64,000 nt of DNA from Magnetovibrio sp. (lineage in GTDB: Bacteria; Pseudomonadota; Alphaproteobacteria; Rhodospirillales; Casp-alpha2): positions 116,240 through 180,239 of the forward strand of contig NZFO01000009.1 of NCBI GenBank assembly GCA_002690705.1. Reading direction: 5' to 3'. Each line of letters opens with the position of its first letter. The first letter of the stretch is position 1. The position numbers and the translations under genes are program-made. Under the pieces are notes generated by a model. It made no database searches, was not told the DNA's origin, and worked only from the letters and a program-made list of their open reading frames with translations. This document shows positions 35,656 through 45,244 of the stretch, piece by piece.

Positions 35656-36570
35656 GTGGTGCCAATTGTTGCGAGCCCGAGGTTGTTAAGCTCTATGACC
35701 GGGTTTGCACGTGCTGACGGTAGTAACCCGCTTTGCTCTTGGACATGGGAGGCAAAGAGTGTGAATGCTAAAGGTTTGGATGTACGATTTCGTCTTGGTA
35801 CTGGTTTCGATCATCTTCAAGGTGAACTTAGAGATCGGATACAAAAACAATTTTCACGCGGTAATATCTCTATTAATTTACAGACTAGCTGGATACGACA
35901 AACCGTATTTTATAATGTTAACGATCATGCGATCGCGCGTCTCAGAGTATTGATTCCAGATTTATCAAAAGCTTTTCCTGAGGCGACGCCGCCAACTATT
36001 GATGGTCTTCTTGCACTTAAAGGTGTAATGGAAATTAACGACGAACAACTCAATGAAAACACTCGAGCTTGCCTCGATCCGGATTTGATACGTGACTTTG
36101 AGACAATGCTTGGACAACTTCATAAAAATCGTTTAGCCGAAGGCGCGTATTTAGCTAAAATCATTGAGGAATATTTAGATCAAATTGATGCATTGCGGGC
36201 TTTAGCGGAGACATTGGCCGAGACTTTTCCTGAAATCATAAAAAAACGACTTCTTGGTCAAGTCAGAGAGTTGGTAGATGAAGTGCCATCTTTAACCGAA
36301 GAAAAATTGGCCCAAGAAGTGGCTCTTCTGATGCTGAGGACAGATGTTCGGGAAGAGTTAGATCGTATAAAGGCTCATCTTGAATCGGCGAGGATCCTAT
36401 TGGATGATAAATGCTCAGTTGGGCGTCGATTGGATTTTTTATGCCAGGAGTTTAATCGAGAAGCGAATACATTATGTTCGAAATCATCACATATCTCGTT
36501 GACGCAGATTGGGCTTGATTTAAAAGCAAAGATTGAGCAAATGCGTGAACAAGTACAAAATATTGAGTAA
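35656..36570 (+). CDS. yicC: YicC-family endoribonuclease
   Basis: 304 residues from GTG 35656 with AGGAAAAG before it; the family start SSMTGFARAD begins at residue 13, so ATG 35695 is an alternative. SVNAKGLDVRFRLG, RDRIQKQFSRGNISINL, and the C-terminal RRLDFLCQEFNREANTLCSKS are strongly conserved in YicC, an endoribonuclease linked to sRNA turnover. gmk begins 9 bp later; yicC-gmk is a common pair. Confidence 0.92.
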   Translation: MVPIVASPRLLSSMTGFARADGSNPLCSWTWEAKSVNAKGLDVRFRLGTGFDHLQGELRDRIQKQFSRGNISINLQTSWIRQTVFYNVNDHAIARLRVLIPDLSKAFPEATPPTIDGLLALKGVMEINDEQLNENTRACLDPDLIRDFETMLGQLHKNRLAEGAYLAKIIEEYLDQIDALRALAETLAETFPEIIKKRLLGQVRELVDEVPSLTEEKLAQEVALLMLRTDVREELDRIKAHLESARILLDDKCSVGRRLDFLCQEFNREANTLCSKSSHISLTQIGLDLKAKIEQMREQVQNIE

Positions 36571-36579
36571 CGGCGACCT

Positions 36580-37242
36580 ATGGCGATGAGACATGTTTCC
36601 CGCCGAGGCTTCATGTTGGTGCTTTCATCACCTTCCGGTGCTGGAAAATCCACTATTTCGAGTGGATTATTGGGTAGGCATCCAGAACTAACAATGTCTA
36701 TATCAGCAACCACTCGGCCAATGCGGCCTGGTGAAAAACATGCTAGAGATTATTTGTTTGTTGACCAGTCAGAATTTGACAAAATGGTCCTTTCTGGCGA
36801 GATGCTCGAACATGCGGTAGTATTCGGAAATTCTTATGGTACGCCTAAAGATCCAGTCGTTAATGCCCTTAACGAGGGACGGGACGTACTCTTTGATGTT
36901 GATTGGCAAGGAACTCAACAACTGCGAAAAAATGCACCAGCAGATGTGGTGAGTATTTTTATATTACCACCCTCATTTGATGAATTAGAGCGCCGCTTAC
37001 TCGCTCGTGCACAGGATACTGAAGAAGTTATGCAGGACCGGATGTCACGCGCCCATAATGAGATGAGTCATTGGGCAGAATATGAATACATTATCATAAA
37101 TCAGGAGATTGAAGCCAGCGTCACTGTTGCGGGGGCAATCTTGACGGCTGAGCGATATCGTCGAAAGCGTCAAGCACAACTGGAAATTTTTGTGCGAGGC
37201 ATGAAGAAGCCATCAAATACTACAGACTCTACGGTATTTTAA
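36580..37242 (+). CDS. gmk: Guanylate kinase
   Basis: 220 residues. Phosphorylates GMP to GDP. P-loop SSPSGAGKST, SATTRPMRPGE, GNSYGTPK and VDWQGTQQL are GMK motifs. The C-terminal 12 residues are a non-conserved tail. Ends convergent with the TauD-type gene, 37 bp away. Confidence 0.96.
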   Translation: MAMRHVSRRGFMLVLSSPSGAGKSTISSGLLGRHPELTMSISATTRPMRPGEKHARDYLFVDQSEFDKMVLSGEMLEHAVVFGNSYGTPKDPVVNALNEGRDVLFDVDWQGTQQLRKNAPADVVSIFILPPSFDELERRLLARAQDTEEVMQDRMSRAHNEMSHWAEYEYIIINQEIEASVTVAGAILTAERYRRKRQAQLEIFVRGMKKPSNTTDSTVF

Positions 37243-37279
37243 GTTCTTGGATTAATGCGGCTCTTAAATTTATCAATGC

Positions 37280-38110
37280 TTAAGCAGGGGTATCACCAGC
37301 GATGGTGATCCGATGCATAACCCGTTTAAAACCGTGGTAATCATTAATGGGGTTGTGTTGCGTGGCGCGGTTATCCCAAAAAGCAATTGAGCCCGGCCGC
37401 CACCGAAAACAACATGTAAATTCTGGACGCCGTTGATGCTCAAACAAATATTGTAAAATAGACATACTCTCTTCCTCGCTCATATCTTTTAAACCAATGG
37501 TATGACCATAGTTAACATAGAGTACTCTCTCTCCTGTCTCCGGATGTCTTCGCACAACTGGATGTTCAGCGCGCAGTTGAACATTTTTTGCAAATCCCGG
37601 CTCTGTTTTAAGGCGGGCTTCACGTGATTTGCTAACCTCTTCTTTACATGAGGATGATATCCCCACGAGATTAGCGAGTATTTTTTTCATACCCGGTGAC
37701 AAAGTTTGGTAGGCAAGCACCATATTTGAGAACAGAGTATCCCCACCTACTGGAGGTAACTGTCGAGCGACTAAAATTGCACCCATCGGGGGTTTATCAA
37801 GATATGAGGTATCAGTGTGCCACATGCCACCGAAATTATCGATCTCATGCTCTAACTTGACGACGGGAATGACTTCGGGTGCCTCCTCCAAACCTTTAAC
37901 CAAGGGGTATTCAACTATCGTTCCAAAACGTTTTGCGAGTGTGACGTGTTGTATAGGGGTTATGTTTTGGTCACGAAAGAATATAACTTTGTAGTTGAGG
38001 AGGGCTGAACGGATATTTGAGACGAGTTGGTCCTCGAGTGTTAATGACAAGTCAACACCTTTAATCTCTGCGCCAATTGCTGCGGTGACTGGGTCAATTG
38101 TGATAGTCAT
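37280..38110 (-). CDS. TauD/TfdA-family 2-oxoglutarate dioxygenase
   Basis: 276 residues. Fe(II) ligands H98 and D100 in WHTDTSYLDKPP, distal His in TQHNPINDYHG and the 2OG-binding Arg in RVMHR. The family oxidises taurine, 2,4-D and many other sulfonates, ethers or amines, so the substrate is not decided by sequence. No sulfonate transporter is beside it. 60 bp separate it from rsmA on the same strand, so it may or may not share that transcript. Confidence 0.9.
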   Translation of the reverse strand: MTITIDPVTAAIGAEIKGVDLSLTLEDQLVSNIRSALLNYKVIFFRDQNITPIQHVTLAKRFGTIVEYPLVKGLEEAPEVIPVVKLEHEIDNFGGMWHTDTSYLDKPPMGAILVARQLPPVGGDTLFSNMVLAYQTLSPGMKKILANLVGISSSCKEEVSKSREARLKTEPGFAKNVQLRAEHPVVRRHPETGERVLYVNYGHTIGLKDMSEEESMSILQYLFEHQRRPEFTCCFRWRPGSIAFWDNRATQHNPINDYHGFKRVMHRITIAGDTPA

Positions 38111-38170
38111 TTATGTGCTCAGTTTTGCAGTTCTAAAAGCATAATGTAAGTCCATTGAGGTCTCGATAAT

Positions 38171-39001
38171 TTACGGATGAAGTTTTATGTACAATCTAGC
38201 CAATGCACAAAATGCGTGGACGTCGAGCTCCTCTGCCCTCGCTGTCTCGTCTATACCAACGACAGTTGGATCAAGTTTTAGAGGCTTTAAACTGGATCGG
38301 AGCATTTTTCGACGTTGCCCGAACGCAGCCATTGTCACAGTTTCTAATGCCTTAAAGTTGGCCTCAGCTAATCGATTATTTCGAGGTAGCAAGTTTACGA
38401 CGGTAGACGTGACCTTTGGTGGTGGTGTGAACGCTTCTTTGGGCAAATTGAAAACCAGCTGTACCTCGCATAACCATTGTGTAATCACAGATAATCGACC
38501 ATAGGCTTTAGAGCCGGGGATTGCAGCTAAACGCTCAGCAACTTCGCGCTGAAACATAAGTGTCATTGATGTAACTCCATCTAGGTTTTGGAGCCATCTT
38601 ACTAATAGCGAAGTTGCGATATTGTAAGGTAGATTTGCTACTATTTTTCGCGGTTGTGGTGAGATTGAATTCAGATCCACTCTCATTGCATCTGCTTCAA
38701 TTACCGTTAGCCGAGATGGGTAGGCTTCCGATAACTCTTTCAAGGCATGAATTGCTCGAAAATCGCGCTCAACTGCAAAAACGTGTCCAGCCCCATTGCA
38801 TAATAAAGCGCGAGTTAAGCCTCCCGGTCCCGCGCCAATTTCGACAATATTTTGACCATGGAGGTCACCAGAGGCCTGGGCGATCCGCTTAGTGAGATTA
38901 AGATCCAAAAGAAAATTTTGCCCAAGAGATTTTTTAGCCCGAAGTCCGTGGCGTTTAATGACCTCGCTGATACGCGACAAGTTTGTTTGTGTGGTGCTCA
39001 A
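38171..39001 (-). CDS. rsmA: 16S rRNA dimethyladenosine transferase (KsgA)
   Basis: 276 residues. Dimethylates two adenines in the 3' hairpin of 16S rRNA. KSLGQNFLLDLNL, SAM site VEIGAGPGGLTRAL, the N6 motif NLPYNIATS and PKVTSTVVNL. Overlaps pdxA by 4 bp. Last gene of the lptF-lptG-lptD-surA-pdxA-rsmA unit. Confidence 0.96.
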   Translation of the reverse strand: MSTTQTNLSRISEVIKRHGLRAKKSLGQNFLLDLNLTKRIAQASGDLHGQNIVEIGAGPGGLTRALLCNGAGHVFAVERDFRAIHALKELSEAYPSRLTVIEADAMRVDLNSISPQPRKIVANLPYNIATSLLVRWLQNLDGVTSMTLMFQREVAERLAAIPGSKAYGRLSVITQWLCEVQLVFNLPKEAFTPPPKVTSTVVNLLPRNNRLAEANFKALETVTMAAFGQRRKMLRSSLKPLKLDPTVVGIDETARAEELDVHAFCALARLYIKLHP

Positions 39002-40029
39002 GACCTCAACGCCCGTGTAGCCGCAATTCCTGCAGCCATGTCTAATGCTGCTATTAAACTGGACGGATCAGCCTTTCCAATTCCTGCAATATCGAGAGCT
39101 GTCCCGTGATCTGGTGAGGTGCGAACAATATCCAAACCAAGTGTAATGTTTACCCCACCAAAAAAATCCAACGTTTTGACAGGAATCAAAGCCTGGTCAT
39201 GATACATACAAACTGCAGCGTCGTAATGTTTGCGATGCATCGAGCTAAACATTGTGTCAGGCGATTCTGGACCAAGGATGCGGATACCGTCTGAGCGTAA
39301 CTTATCGATTGCCGGTTGAATTATGGTCGCCTCGTCATCGCCCATTGTCCCTTGCTCTCCGGCGTGAGGGTTTAATCCAGCGATGGCAATACGCGGTCGT
39401 TCAATACCAAAATCATTTATTAAGGCGCTATGTAGAAGAAAAGATTTTTGAATGATTAATGCGGGATTTAAGTCAAACAATGCCTGTCGTAATCCAATGT
39501 GGCTGGTCACAGGAACTACGCGTAGTGAAGGTTGAGCGTTTGAACATGTTAACATCATTGCGGGAGGATTTGCAGTAGTTCGGAGAGCGGCGATGTATTC
39601 AGTATGGCCAGGAAATGAAAAACCTGTTTTGTAAAGGGTATTTTTGTGGATTGGATTTGTGACGACGCCAGCGATAATTTTTTTTCCAGCAAAGGCGACA
39701 GCCATTTTAATTGCCTCGATAACTGTCGATGCATTTTGCAGGTCGGGCACACCCGGCACGGCATTATGTTTCAATGTTACGTTGAAAACTGGGAGCGCCT
39801 GATCAAAAATTTCATTGGCTTCTTCAATATTCGACAGTGATACTACAGGGACATTGAGTTGCAGGAGGTCAGCCAGGTATTTTAGTCTATCTGCATTGTC
39901 AATTGTAACAAATGAAGGGCCGTGTTTGTGACGCCTTAACCAGGCCTTAAGAGTAAGTTCGCCGCCTATACCGGCTGGCTCCCCCATAGTGACAGCAAGA
40001 AGAGAGGGTTTTGCAGCACTTGATGTCAT
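38998..40029 (-). CDS. pdxA: 4-hydroxythreonine-4-phosphate dehydrogenase
   Basis: 343 residues, pyridoxal phosphate synthesis. TMGEPAGIGGELTLKAW, NPIHKNTLYKTGF, PGHTEYIA, GLNPHAGEQGTMG and YHDQALIPVKTLDFFGG ... TSPDHGTALDIAG carry the metal- and substrate-binding residues. Overlaps surA by 4 bp and rsmA by 4 bp, so translation is coupled. Confidence 0.96.
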   Translation of the reverse strand: MTSSAAKPSLLAVTMGEPAGIGGELTLKAWLRRHKHGPSFVTIDNADRLKYLADLLQLNVPVVSLSNIEEANEIFDQALPVFNVTLKHNAVPGVPDLQNASTVIEAIKMAVAFAGKKIIAGVVTNPIHKNTLYKTGFSFPGHTEYIAALRTTANPPAMMLTCSNAQPSLRVVPVTSHIGLRQALFDLNPALIIQKSFLLHSALINDFGIERPRIAIAGLNPHAGEQGTMGDDEATIIQPAIDKLRSDGIRILGPESPDTMFSSMHRKHYDAAVCMYHDQALIPVKTLDFFGGVNITLGLDIVRTSPDHGTALDIAGIGKADPSSLIAALDMAAGIAATRALRS

Positions 40030-41387
40030 CGACGAACTTCCACAATAGCTAACCTATGCAGATTTCTTAAGTATTGCCTCGCCGCTAAATTTAATCGCTG
40101 ATTAATTAACTTTTGTCTGATTTCATTACGTTGGCTCTCAAAGTTGATTTCTTTTATTTTTTGTTCCTTTCTGTCACAAACCATTATAACGATGACTCCG
40201 CTGGCGGTGAGCATTGGCAAGCTGGGTTGACCAACGGGAAGATTAGCAACCAGCTTTTTCAGCTTTTGGGAGAGTTCATCTTGGCGGAAGGTGCCCAAGG
40301 GGCCAGACAAAGGCGATTGAGCAGACTCAACTAGGTTAGCGAATTCTGAGCAATTTTTAGCTCTGCCGGAGAGACCTAGACCCTTATTCATAGCTTTATT
40401 CTTCAAGTCTTCTTTTTCGCCCTCCGTAAAAGGTATATGAATTTGATGAAGGGTTAGTTTTGGTGAGGAGGGAACTTCTGGCTGGAATGGTTTGAATATG
40501 CGTCGTTGTTCGACGCGAAGGATGTAATATCCTTCACTCGTTTTAATTGGACCTGCAACCTCACCTTCAGACATGTTCTTGATTACAGTATCTAATTCCC
40601 AAGGCAGTTGCCCCGGTCTATGCCAACCGAGAATCCCGCCAGACGCGGCGGTTGCACTTTGGGAAAAATTTCGAGATATTGCAGCGAAATTAGCACCTGA
40701 TTTAATTTGGCTAATTAAACGTTTTGCAAGATTTTTAACTTGAATGAGATTTTGTGAGCTATCGATAGGTAAAAATATCTCTGAAATTAGGGTTTCTGGC
40801 TTTCCAGCGTTCCGTTTTAAATTATCCAAATAATCATCAAGTTCCTTCTCTCCTACTGCAATAGTGGGAAGATAGCGACGGTTAATTAACTTTGACCAGG
40901 CTATTTCTGACTCCAAGCGCTCTAAAAATCCTGATACCTCGAGCCGCATTTTTTTCATGATGTCTCGTAAGCCGTTTACTCTCAAACCCGCCCGTCGTTC
41001 AAAGTCACGTTCTGCTGCAATTATTTCTGATCGCGTGACCGATATATCAAAGTCACGCGCTGCTTGAAGTTTTAATTTTTGATCAATAATTGATCGAAGT
41101 GTTTGTCCGATAAGACGACGCCGAGTTTCCGTATTATCTGCGAGATTTGCAAGACGAATAGACAAGGCAAGCCGACTTTGAATATCAAGAATAGAGATCA
41201 TTTCGTCGTTCACGGTAGCTGCAATGGTAATTGGTTGTTGGGCTTCACCAGTTGTGGGAAGGGCTGCGGACAAAATAAAAACAAAAGACGAGAGAAGAAA
41301 TAAAGTTGATGTGCTGAAGGCACGAATAATTCTGTGTTTATGATAAAAACGGTGGAAGTGGTAAATTATATTGAGAGTTGTATGCAT
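40026..41387 (-). CDS. surA: Periplasmic chaperone/PPIase SurA
   Basis: 453 residues. Signal peptide (LFLLSSFVFILSAALPTTGEA), the SurA N-terminal chaperone domain (ATVNDEMISILDIQSRLAL), one good parvulin domain (SQSATAASGGILGWHRPGQLP ... VAGPIKTSEGYYILRV) and a second, degenerate one (LSGPLGTFRQDELSQKL). It escorts outer-membrane proteins, including LptD, which is encoded 4 bp upstream. Confidence 0.92.
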   Translation of the reverse strand: MHTTLNIIYHFHRFYHKHRIIRAFSTSTLFLLSSFVFILSAALPTTGEAQQPITIAATVNDEMISILDIQSRLALSIRLANLADNTETRRRLIGQTLRSIIDQKLKLQAARDFDISVTRSEIIAAERDFERRAGLRVNGLRDIMKKMRLEVSGFLERLESEIAWSKLINRRYLPTIAVGEKELDDYLDNLKRNAGKPETLISEIFLPIDSSQNLIQVKNLAKRLISQIKSGANFAAISRNFSQSATAASGGILGWHRPGQLPWELDTVIKNMSEGEVAGPIKTSEGYYILRVEQRRIFKPFQPEVPSSPKLTLHQIHIPFTEGEKEDLKNKAMNKGLGLSGRAKNCSEFANLVESAQSPLSGPLGTFRQDELSQKLKKLVANLPVGQPSLPMLTASGVIVIMVCDRKEQKIKEINFESQRNEIRQKLINQRLNLAARQYLRNLHRLAIVEVRR

Positions 41388-41391
41388 GGAT

Positions 41392-44133
41392 TTAATTGGA
41401 ACTAATATTAGTGCTGCCTTTTACTTCGCCTAAAGTTTTAAGAACAAGATGGACTGTAATCGCGTCCGTTGGTTTAAGATCTCGGTCTTCGAAGAAAGTC
41501 CTTGAGACATTACTGGTAATAATGACGCATTCAGTCTCGTAGATGGCGTCAAGAGATATTGAGCGCATCTCGCTGCTCTCGAGATCTCGAACAGCCGTAA
41601 TAGCCGTCCTCCAATTTCGATCAATATTGGAGGTCGCGCCAACATTAAGTTCTTCACGTCCACTAAATTCGCTATCTTGTTGAGTTTCTAGCGAGGTGTA
41701 TTGGGCATTTATGGTAATTGCCGGGACCCCACCTTGGACACTAATCTCATTGCGATTAGGAGAAAAATTATCTGCATCCAATCTAGCCCGGTAAAGAACA
41801 TTTAAAAATGATCCGGGTGAGATCGAAGCACTTGTAACGATATCTGAGAAATTATCTTCCAATCCTGAGCCGGCGACAAAAGTAGAATCTTTGCGGGGCC
41901 GGTAACTTTGTCCAATAAATGCCGTGGTGGAACCGCCGCGGGATCCAAACAAACCCCACTTCAAACCGTAGTTCATGCGCGACCCTCCTTGCACGCGGTC
42001 AAGGCCGGAGAACCGATTTATCGAGAAAAGATTTGTTTCATCAAATTCAAAGTCGGTACTATCTTCGTTGGGGATATCATCCGGATTCCCCCCGTTTGGC
42101 GCTATGCCAGCGGAAACGATTGGTTCCAGTATTTGTTGAGTTGTTCCGTGAGTCTTAACGAGAGGTATTTGCCACTGTAAATTTGTAAATGGAAAAAACC
42201 GATGGCTAAAACCTGAAAATTTAACGTTGTCACTGTCCCGTATCAGTCCATTAGTGTGATAAAAGTCGCCATTGAGACCAGCGCTAAAGTTGAGCTGACC
42301 ACCCAAGTTATCCTGAAATACTCGTTCCCACTTTGGATGCATAGAAAGTCGCCGTGTATCAGTTCCTTGCGAACGAGTGAGTGCCAAGACATTTAAGTCA
42401 AATAGTGTGCGACCGCCCATGTTATCTGGCGTTCCCGTATAATTATAATCTATTAGGGGAAGGACAATTGGTGTTGTATCCTGATCATCAGACTCCTGGA
42501 GTCCCTGGAATAATTGTGTTTTTGCCGAAAAATAATTTTGATTTCGAAATCCCTCAACGAACAACTGACTGTCTAAAGAGGAGGGATTGCCGAATCCAAA
42601 ACGGCGAATATATGTATCGTCTGAAGTTCTCTCCAAATTGAATCCCCACCGCCATGTGCGATTAATGTTAAAACGTCCGTTACTTATAATGTGTCCGCGT
42701 AACCCAAAGGTGCCCGGGTCAGTGCTGTACAGATCCCCAGTGTCATCAGTAATGCTAGAATCTATATTTAACTCTCCTCTGTGAACTCGGTTGCGGTATT
42801 GGCCAGACAAAATAGGTGTTGCATTCGACATGAAAATTGGCTCGATCGTCATATCCTCGTTTCTAGATATCGCCCAAAAATAAGGTGTTGCCACGATAGT
42901 TCCAAAATCAGATGAAGAGCCAATACTTGGGAACAGAAAGCCAGATTTTCGGCGGACTGAGGGATCAGGATGGCGAAAATAAGGTGTATAAAAAGCTGGG
43001 ACGCCAAAAAATTCAAGCCATGCATCACGGTACTCAATAGTTTGCTGATCTTTATCATGAGAGACTTTTACAGCTTTTATCTGCCAAAGAGGTGGGGCAT
43101 CTGGGTTATCTTCGCAAAGTTTGCATGGTGAGTAGACGGCATTATGCAATTCTGTAACTTTGCCTGCGGTACGCTTGGCCTTGTTTCCGGCGATACGAGA
43201 TTTATCTTGTAAAACTAATCCAATATTGTGCACTAAGGCGTCTTTTAAGTCGCCGGATATGCCCATTTTATCTCCCAAAAGTAATTCTCCTGAGGGTTCT
43301 GAGAGTATTACATTTCCGACTGCTGAAATAACATCCGCTTTTTGGTCATATATAACCCGATCTGCGCGGAGTGTCCGCTGTCCATGTATAAGTTCAACAT
43401 TACCCTGAGCGTTTACCGAGTTTTTTTCAGGGTCAAAACTTAGTGTGTCAGCGCTAAAACTAGCTGGAATTTTATCGTTAATCTTTCCTGTTTTGGTATC
43501 TAAAACTCTTACACCGCTAAAAGGTGATGATGGCCTGTTCGCTCCATGCACTGGTGTGAGGGCAGGCGACGAGAGGGATTTGATACTAGATTGCGTTGAG
43601 GAATAGGTATTTGTTGGCCCAAAAAGTGTGCCGAGTGGACGAGTTTTTGACACGTCGGAAGTCAGAGGTACATTGAATGGTGGTTTTAAATTGTCAGTTT
43701 TTGGTGGATTAAAGGAAGAAATCTTGCCCAAATCTAAAAACTTATTTGATGTTGTTAAGATATTTGAACGCACATTTGTCTCACTTTTAATCAGTAAACC
43801 CAGCGGTCTTTCGTAAGTTTGCCCGTCAAGTGGCAAATGAACTATGGGTTTTCTGGAATAAGAAATTGGGAATTTCACTGGTACGGGATCAACGGGGGAC
43901 GTCTCGCTCAGGTTTTGAGTTTCCCTGCCAATTAGTATTCCCAAGGGTGGTTTTTTACTCGGTTCAACGGGCTGTATTTGCGGCTCTGACGCTGTTGGTG
44001 TGACATCGTCAGGTGCGATCAACATGCCTAATGGTCGTTCCGAAGCCGCAATGGCCTGAGAGAATAGCCAAGTCCCAAAGATTGCAAATAGTGCGATGGT
44101 GGAAACCATCATTACGTGAAAATATCGGGTCAT
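41392..44133 (-). CDS. lptD: LPS-assembly protein LptD
   Basis: 913 residues, larger than E. coli LptD (784). Signal-like N-terminus, then about 200 residues of low complexity with four copies of a PLG-x-L motif (about 33, 62, 109 and 165), then an OstA/LptA-like domain (SADTLSFDPEKNSVNAQGNVELI...) and the beta-barrel (AFYTPYFRHPDPSVRRKSGFLFP onward). LptD and LptE insert lipopolysaccharide into the outer leaflet. Cys are few: CKLC in the periplasmic part and one Cys near the end (TECV). ATG overlaps the lptG stop by one base. Confidence 0.95.
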   Translation of the reverse strand: MTRYFHVMMVSTIALFAIFGTWLFSQAIAASERPLGMLIAPDDVTPTASEPQIQPVEPSKKPPLGILIGRETQNLSETSPVDPVPVKFPISYSRKPIVHLPLDGQTYERPLGLLIKSETNVRSNILTTSNKFLDLGKISSFNPPKTDNLKPPFNVPLTSDVSKTRPLGTLFGPTNTYSSTQSSIKSLSSPALTPVHGANRPSSPFSGVRVLDTKTGKINDKIPASFSADTLSFDPEKNSVNAQGNVELIHGQRTLRADRVIYDQKADVISAVGNVILSEPSGELLLGDKMGISGDLKDALVHNIGLVLQDKSRIAGNKAKRTAGKVTELHNAVYSPCKLCEDNPDAPPLWQIKAVKVSHDKDQQTIEYRDAWLEFFGVPAFYTPYFRHPDPSVRRKSGFLFPSIGSSSDFGTIVATPYFWAISRNEDMTIEPIFMSNATPILSGQYRNRVHRGELNIDSSITDDTGDLYSTDPGTFGLRGHIISNGRFNINRTWRWGFNLERTSDDTYIRRFGFGNPSSLDSQLFVEGFRNQNYFSAKTQLFQGLQESDDQDTTPIVLPLIDYNYTGTPDNMGGRTLFDLNVLALTRSQGTDTRRLSMHPKWERVFQDNLGGQLNFSAGLNGDFYHTNGLIRDSDNVKFSGFSHRFFPFTNLQWQIPLVKTHGTTQQILEPIVSAGIAPNGGNPDDIPNEDSTDFEFDETNLFSINRFSGLDRVQGGSRMNYGLKWGLFGSRGGSTTAFIGQSYRPRKDSTFVAGSGLEDNFSDIVTSASISPGSFLNVLYRARLDADNFSPNRNEISVQGGVPAITINAQYTSLETQQDSEFSGREELNVGATSNIDRNWRTAITAVRDLESSEMRSISLDAIYETECVIITSNVSRTFFEDRDLKPTDAITVHLVLKTLGEVKGSTNISSN
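43610..44036 (-). repeat. Four PLG-x-L repeats encoded in the LptD N-terminus
   Basis: The four units read RPLGMLIAPD, PPLGILIGRE, RPLGLLIKSE and RPLGTLFGPT, separated by 29, 47 and 56 residues. The spacers are Pro/Ser/Thr-rich. They lie before the LptA-like domain, where E. coli LptD has no counterpart. Confidence 0.8.
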
Positions 44134-45233
44134 TATCCGTCCTCAAGATGTAAAAGCATCGAAAGCCCAAGAAGCATCGCTACACCGGACGGTGACCATG
44201 CAGCCAAAGTTATCGGAATAGAGTCAGAAAGGCCAAGCGCCAAAACAACATCCGAGAAAAAATATAGTGTGAAACCTGTAAATACTCCGCTGGCCACTAC
44301 AAACGTTGTAGCACCGCGCTTAGAATGACGGAGAGTAAATGTCGCGCTTATCAAAACCATAGCGCACATTAACAGTGGCGTTGCAAGCAAACTGTGCCAG
44401 TGCAGTCGGTGTCGGATAGCGGAAAAACCAGCTTTTTCTAATGTTTTTATGAATTCTGGTAAATCCCAAAATGACATGGTTTCTGGTGGTGCAAAACTGT
44501 CTTGAATTCGGTCTAGTGTTAAATCGGTTTCGAGCCATAATTCTCTCTCGATAATGGTAGGCTTTTCAGCCTCAAAGATTCGGGCATCGCGAAAATTCCA
44601 AAATCCATCTTCAAGAGTTGCAGTTTTTCCATGAATGCGGTTTCGAAACTCATCTTTGCCGACATATGTATAAACTGTAACATTCTGTAAAACAACAGTT
44701 TTTTTTGTTTGAATGTAACCTTTAGCATGAACGACAGATTGACCGTCTGGGTTAGCTTGCCGCAGCCAAAGGCCAGAACCTGAGACTGCGAGTAAACTCC
44801 GATTGCCCTTCAAATGTGCAGATTCTAGCTGCTCAAAGCGAGTTAGAGTCATAGACGCTATGGGATTTAGTAAGGTGATGTGTACTATTCCAAGTAGAGT
44901 TGCCATTAGGATTGGGGGTAATAGAAACTGCCATACAGAGACACCAAAGCCACGGGTTACCACCAGTTCGTGTGTGCGGGTCAAACGCCAAAAGCACAGC
45001 ATCCCGCCAAATAAAACTGAAAAAGGCAGAATCTTTTGGCTCATGTGGGGCGTTTTCAATAATGTCATCTTTAGAACAGTCTCGAGGGTTACGTCGGGTT
45101 TTGAAGCTGCCCTTCGAAGAAGTTCGATTGCATCAAACAAAAAAACTAACAGAAGAAAAAGGCTCAACAAGGCTCCCACCGCGATTAAAAAATGACGACC
45201 GACGTATAGTGACAATGTGGCAGATAAGCGCAT
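44133..45233 (-). CDS. lptG: LPS export permease LptG
   Basis: 366 residues. Three N-terminal and three C-terminal membrane spans flank a periplasmic beta-jellyroll-like part (LRQANPDGQSVVHAKGYIQTKK). YVGRHFLIAVGALLSLFLLLVFLFD and MVLISATFTLRHSKRG fit LptG. With LptF and LptB it extracts LPS from the inner membrane. 11 bp after lptF. Confidence 0.94.
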   Translation of the reverse strand: MRLSATLSLYVGRHFLIAVGALLSLFLLLVFLFDAIELLRRAASKPDVTLETVLKMTLLKTPHMSQKILPFSVLFGGMLCFWRLTRTHELVVTRGFGVSVWQFLLPPILMATLLGIVHITLLNPIASMTLTRFEQLESAHLKGNRSLLAVSGSGLWLRQANPDGQSVVHAKGYIQTKKTVVLQNVTVYTYVGKDEFRNRIHGKTATLEDGFWNFRDARIFEAEKPTIIERELWLETDLTLDRIQDSFAPPETMSFWDLPEFIKTLEKAGFSAIRHRLHWHSLLATPLLMCAMVLISATFTLRHSKRGATTFVVASGVFTGFTLYFFSDVVLALGLSDSIPITLAAWSPSGVAMLLGLSMLLHLEDG

Positions 45234-45244
45234 GTTTGATGGTC

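Noticed and set aside
37280-38110. Specific assignment as taurine dioxygenase TauD
   Set aside because: The iron and 2OG residues are shared by the whole TauD/TfdA family and no tau genes are nearby.
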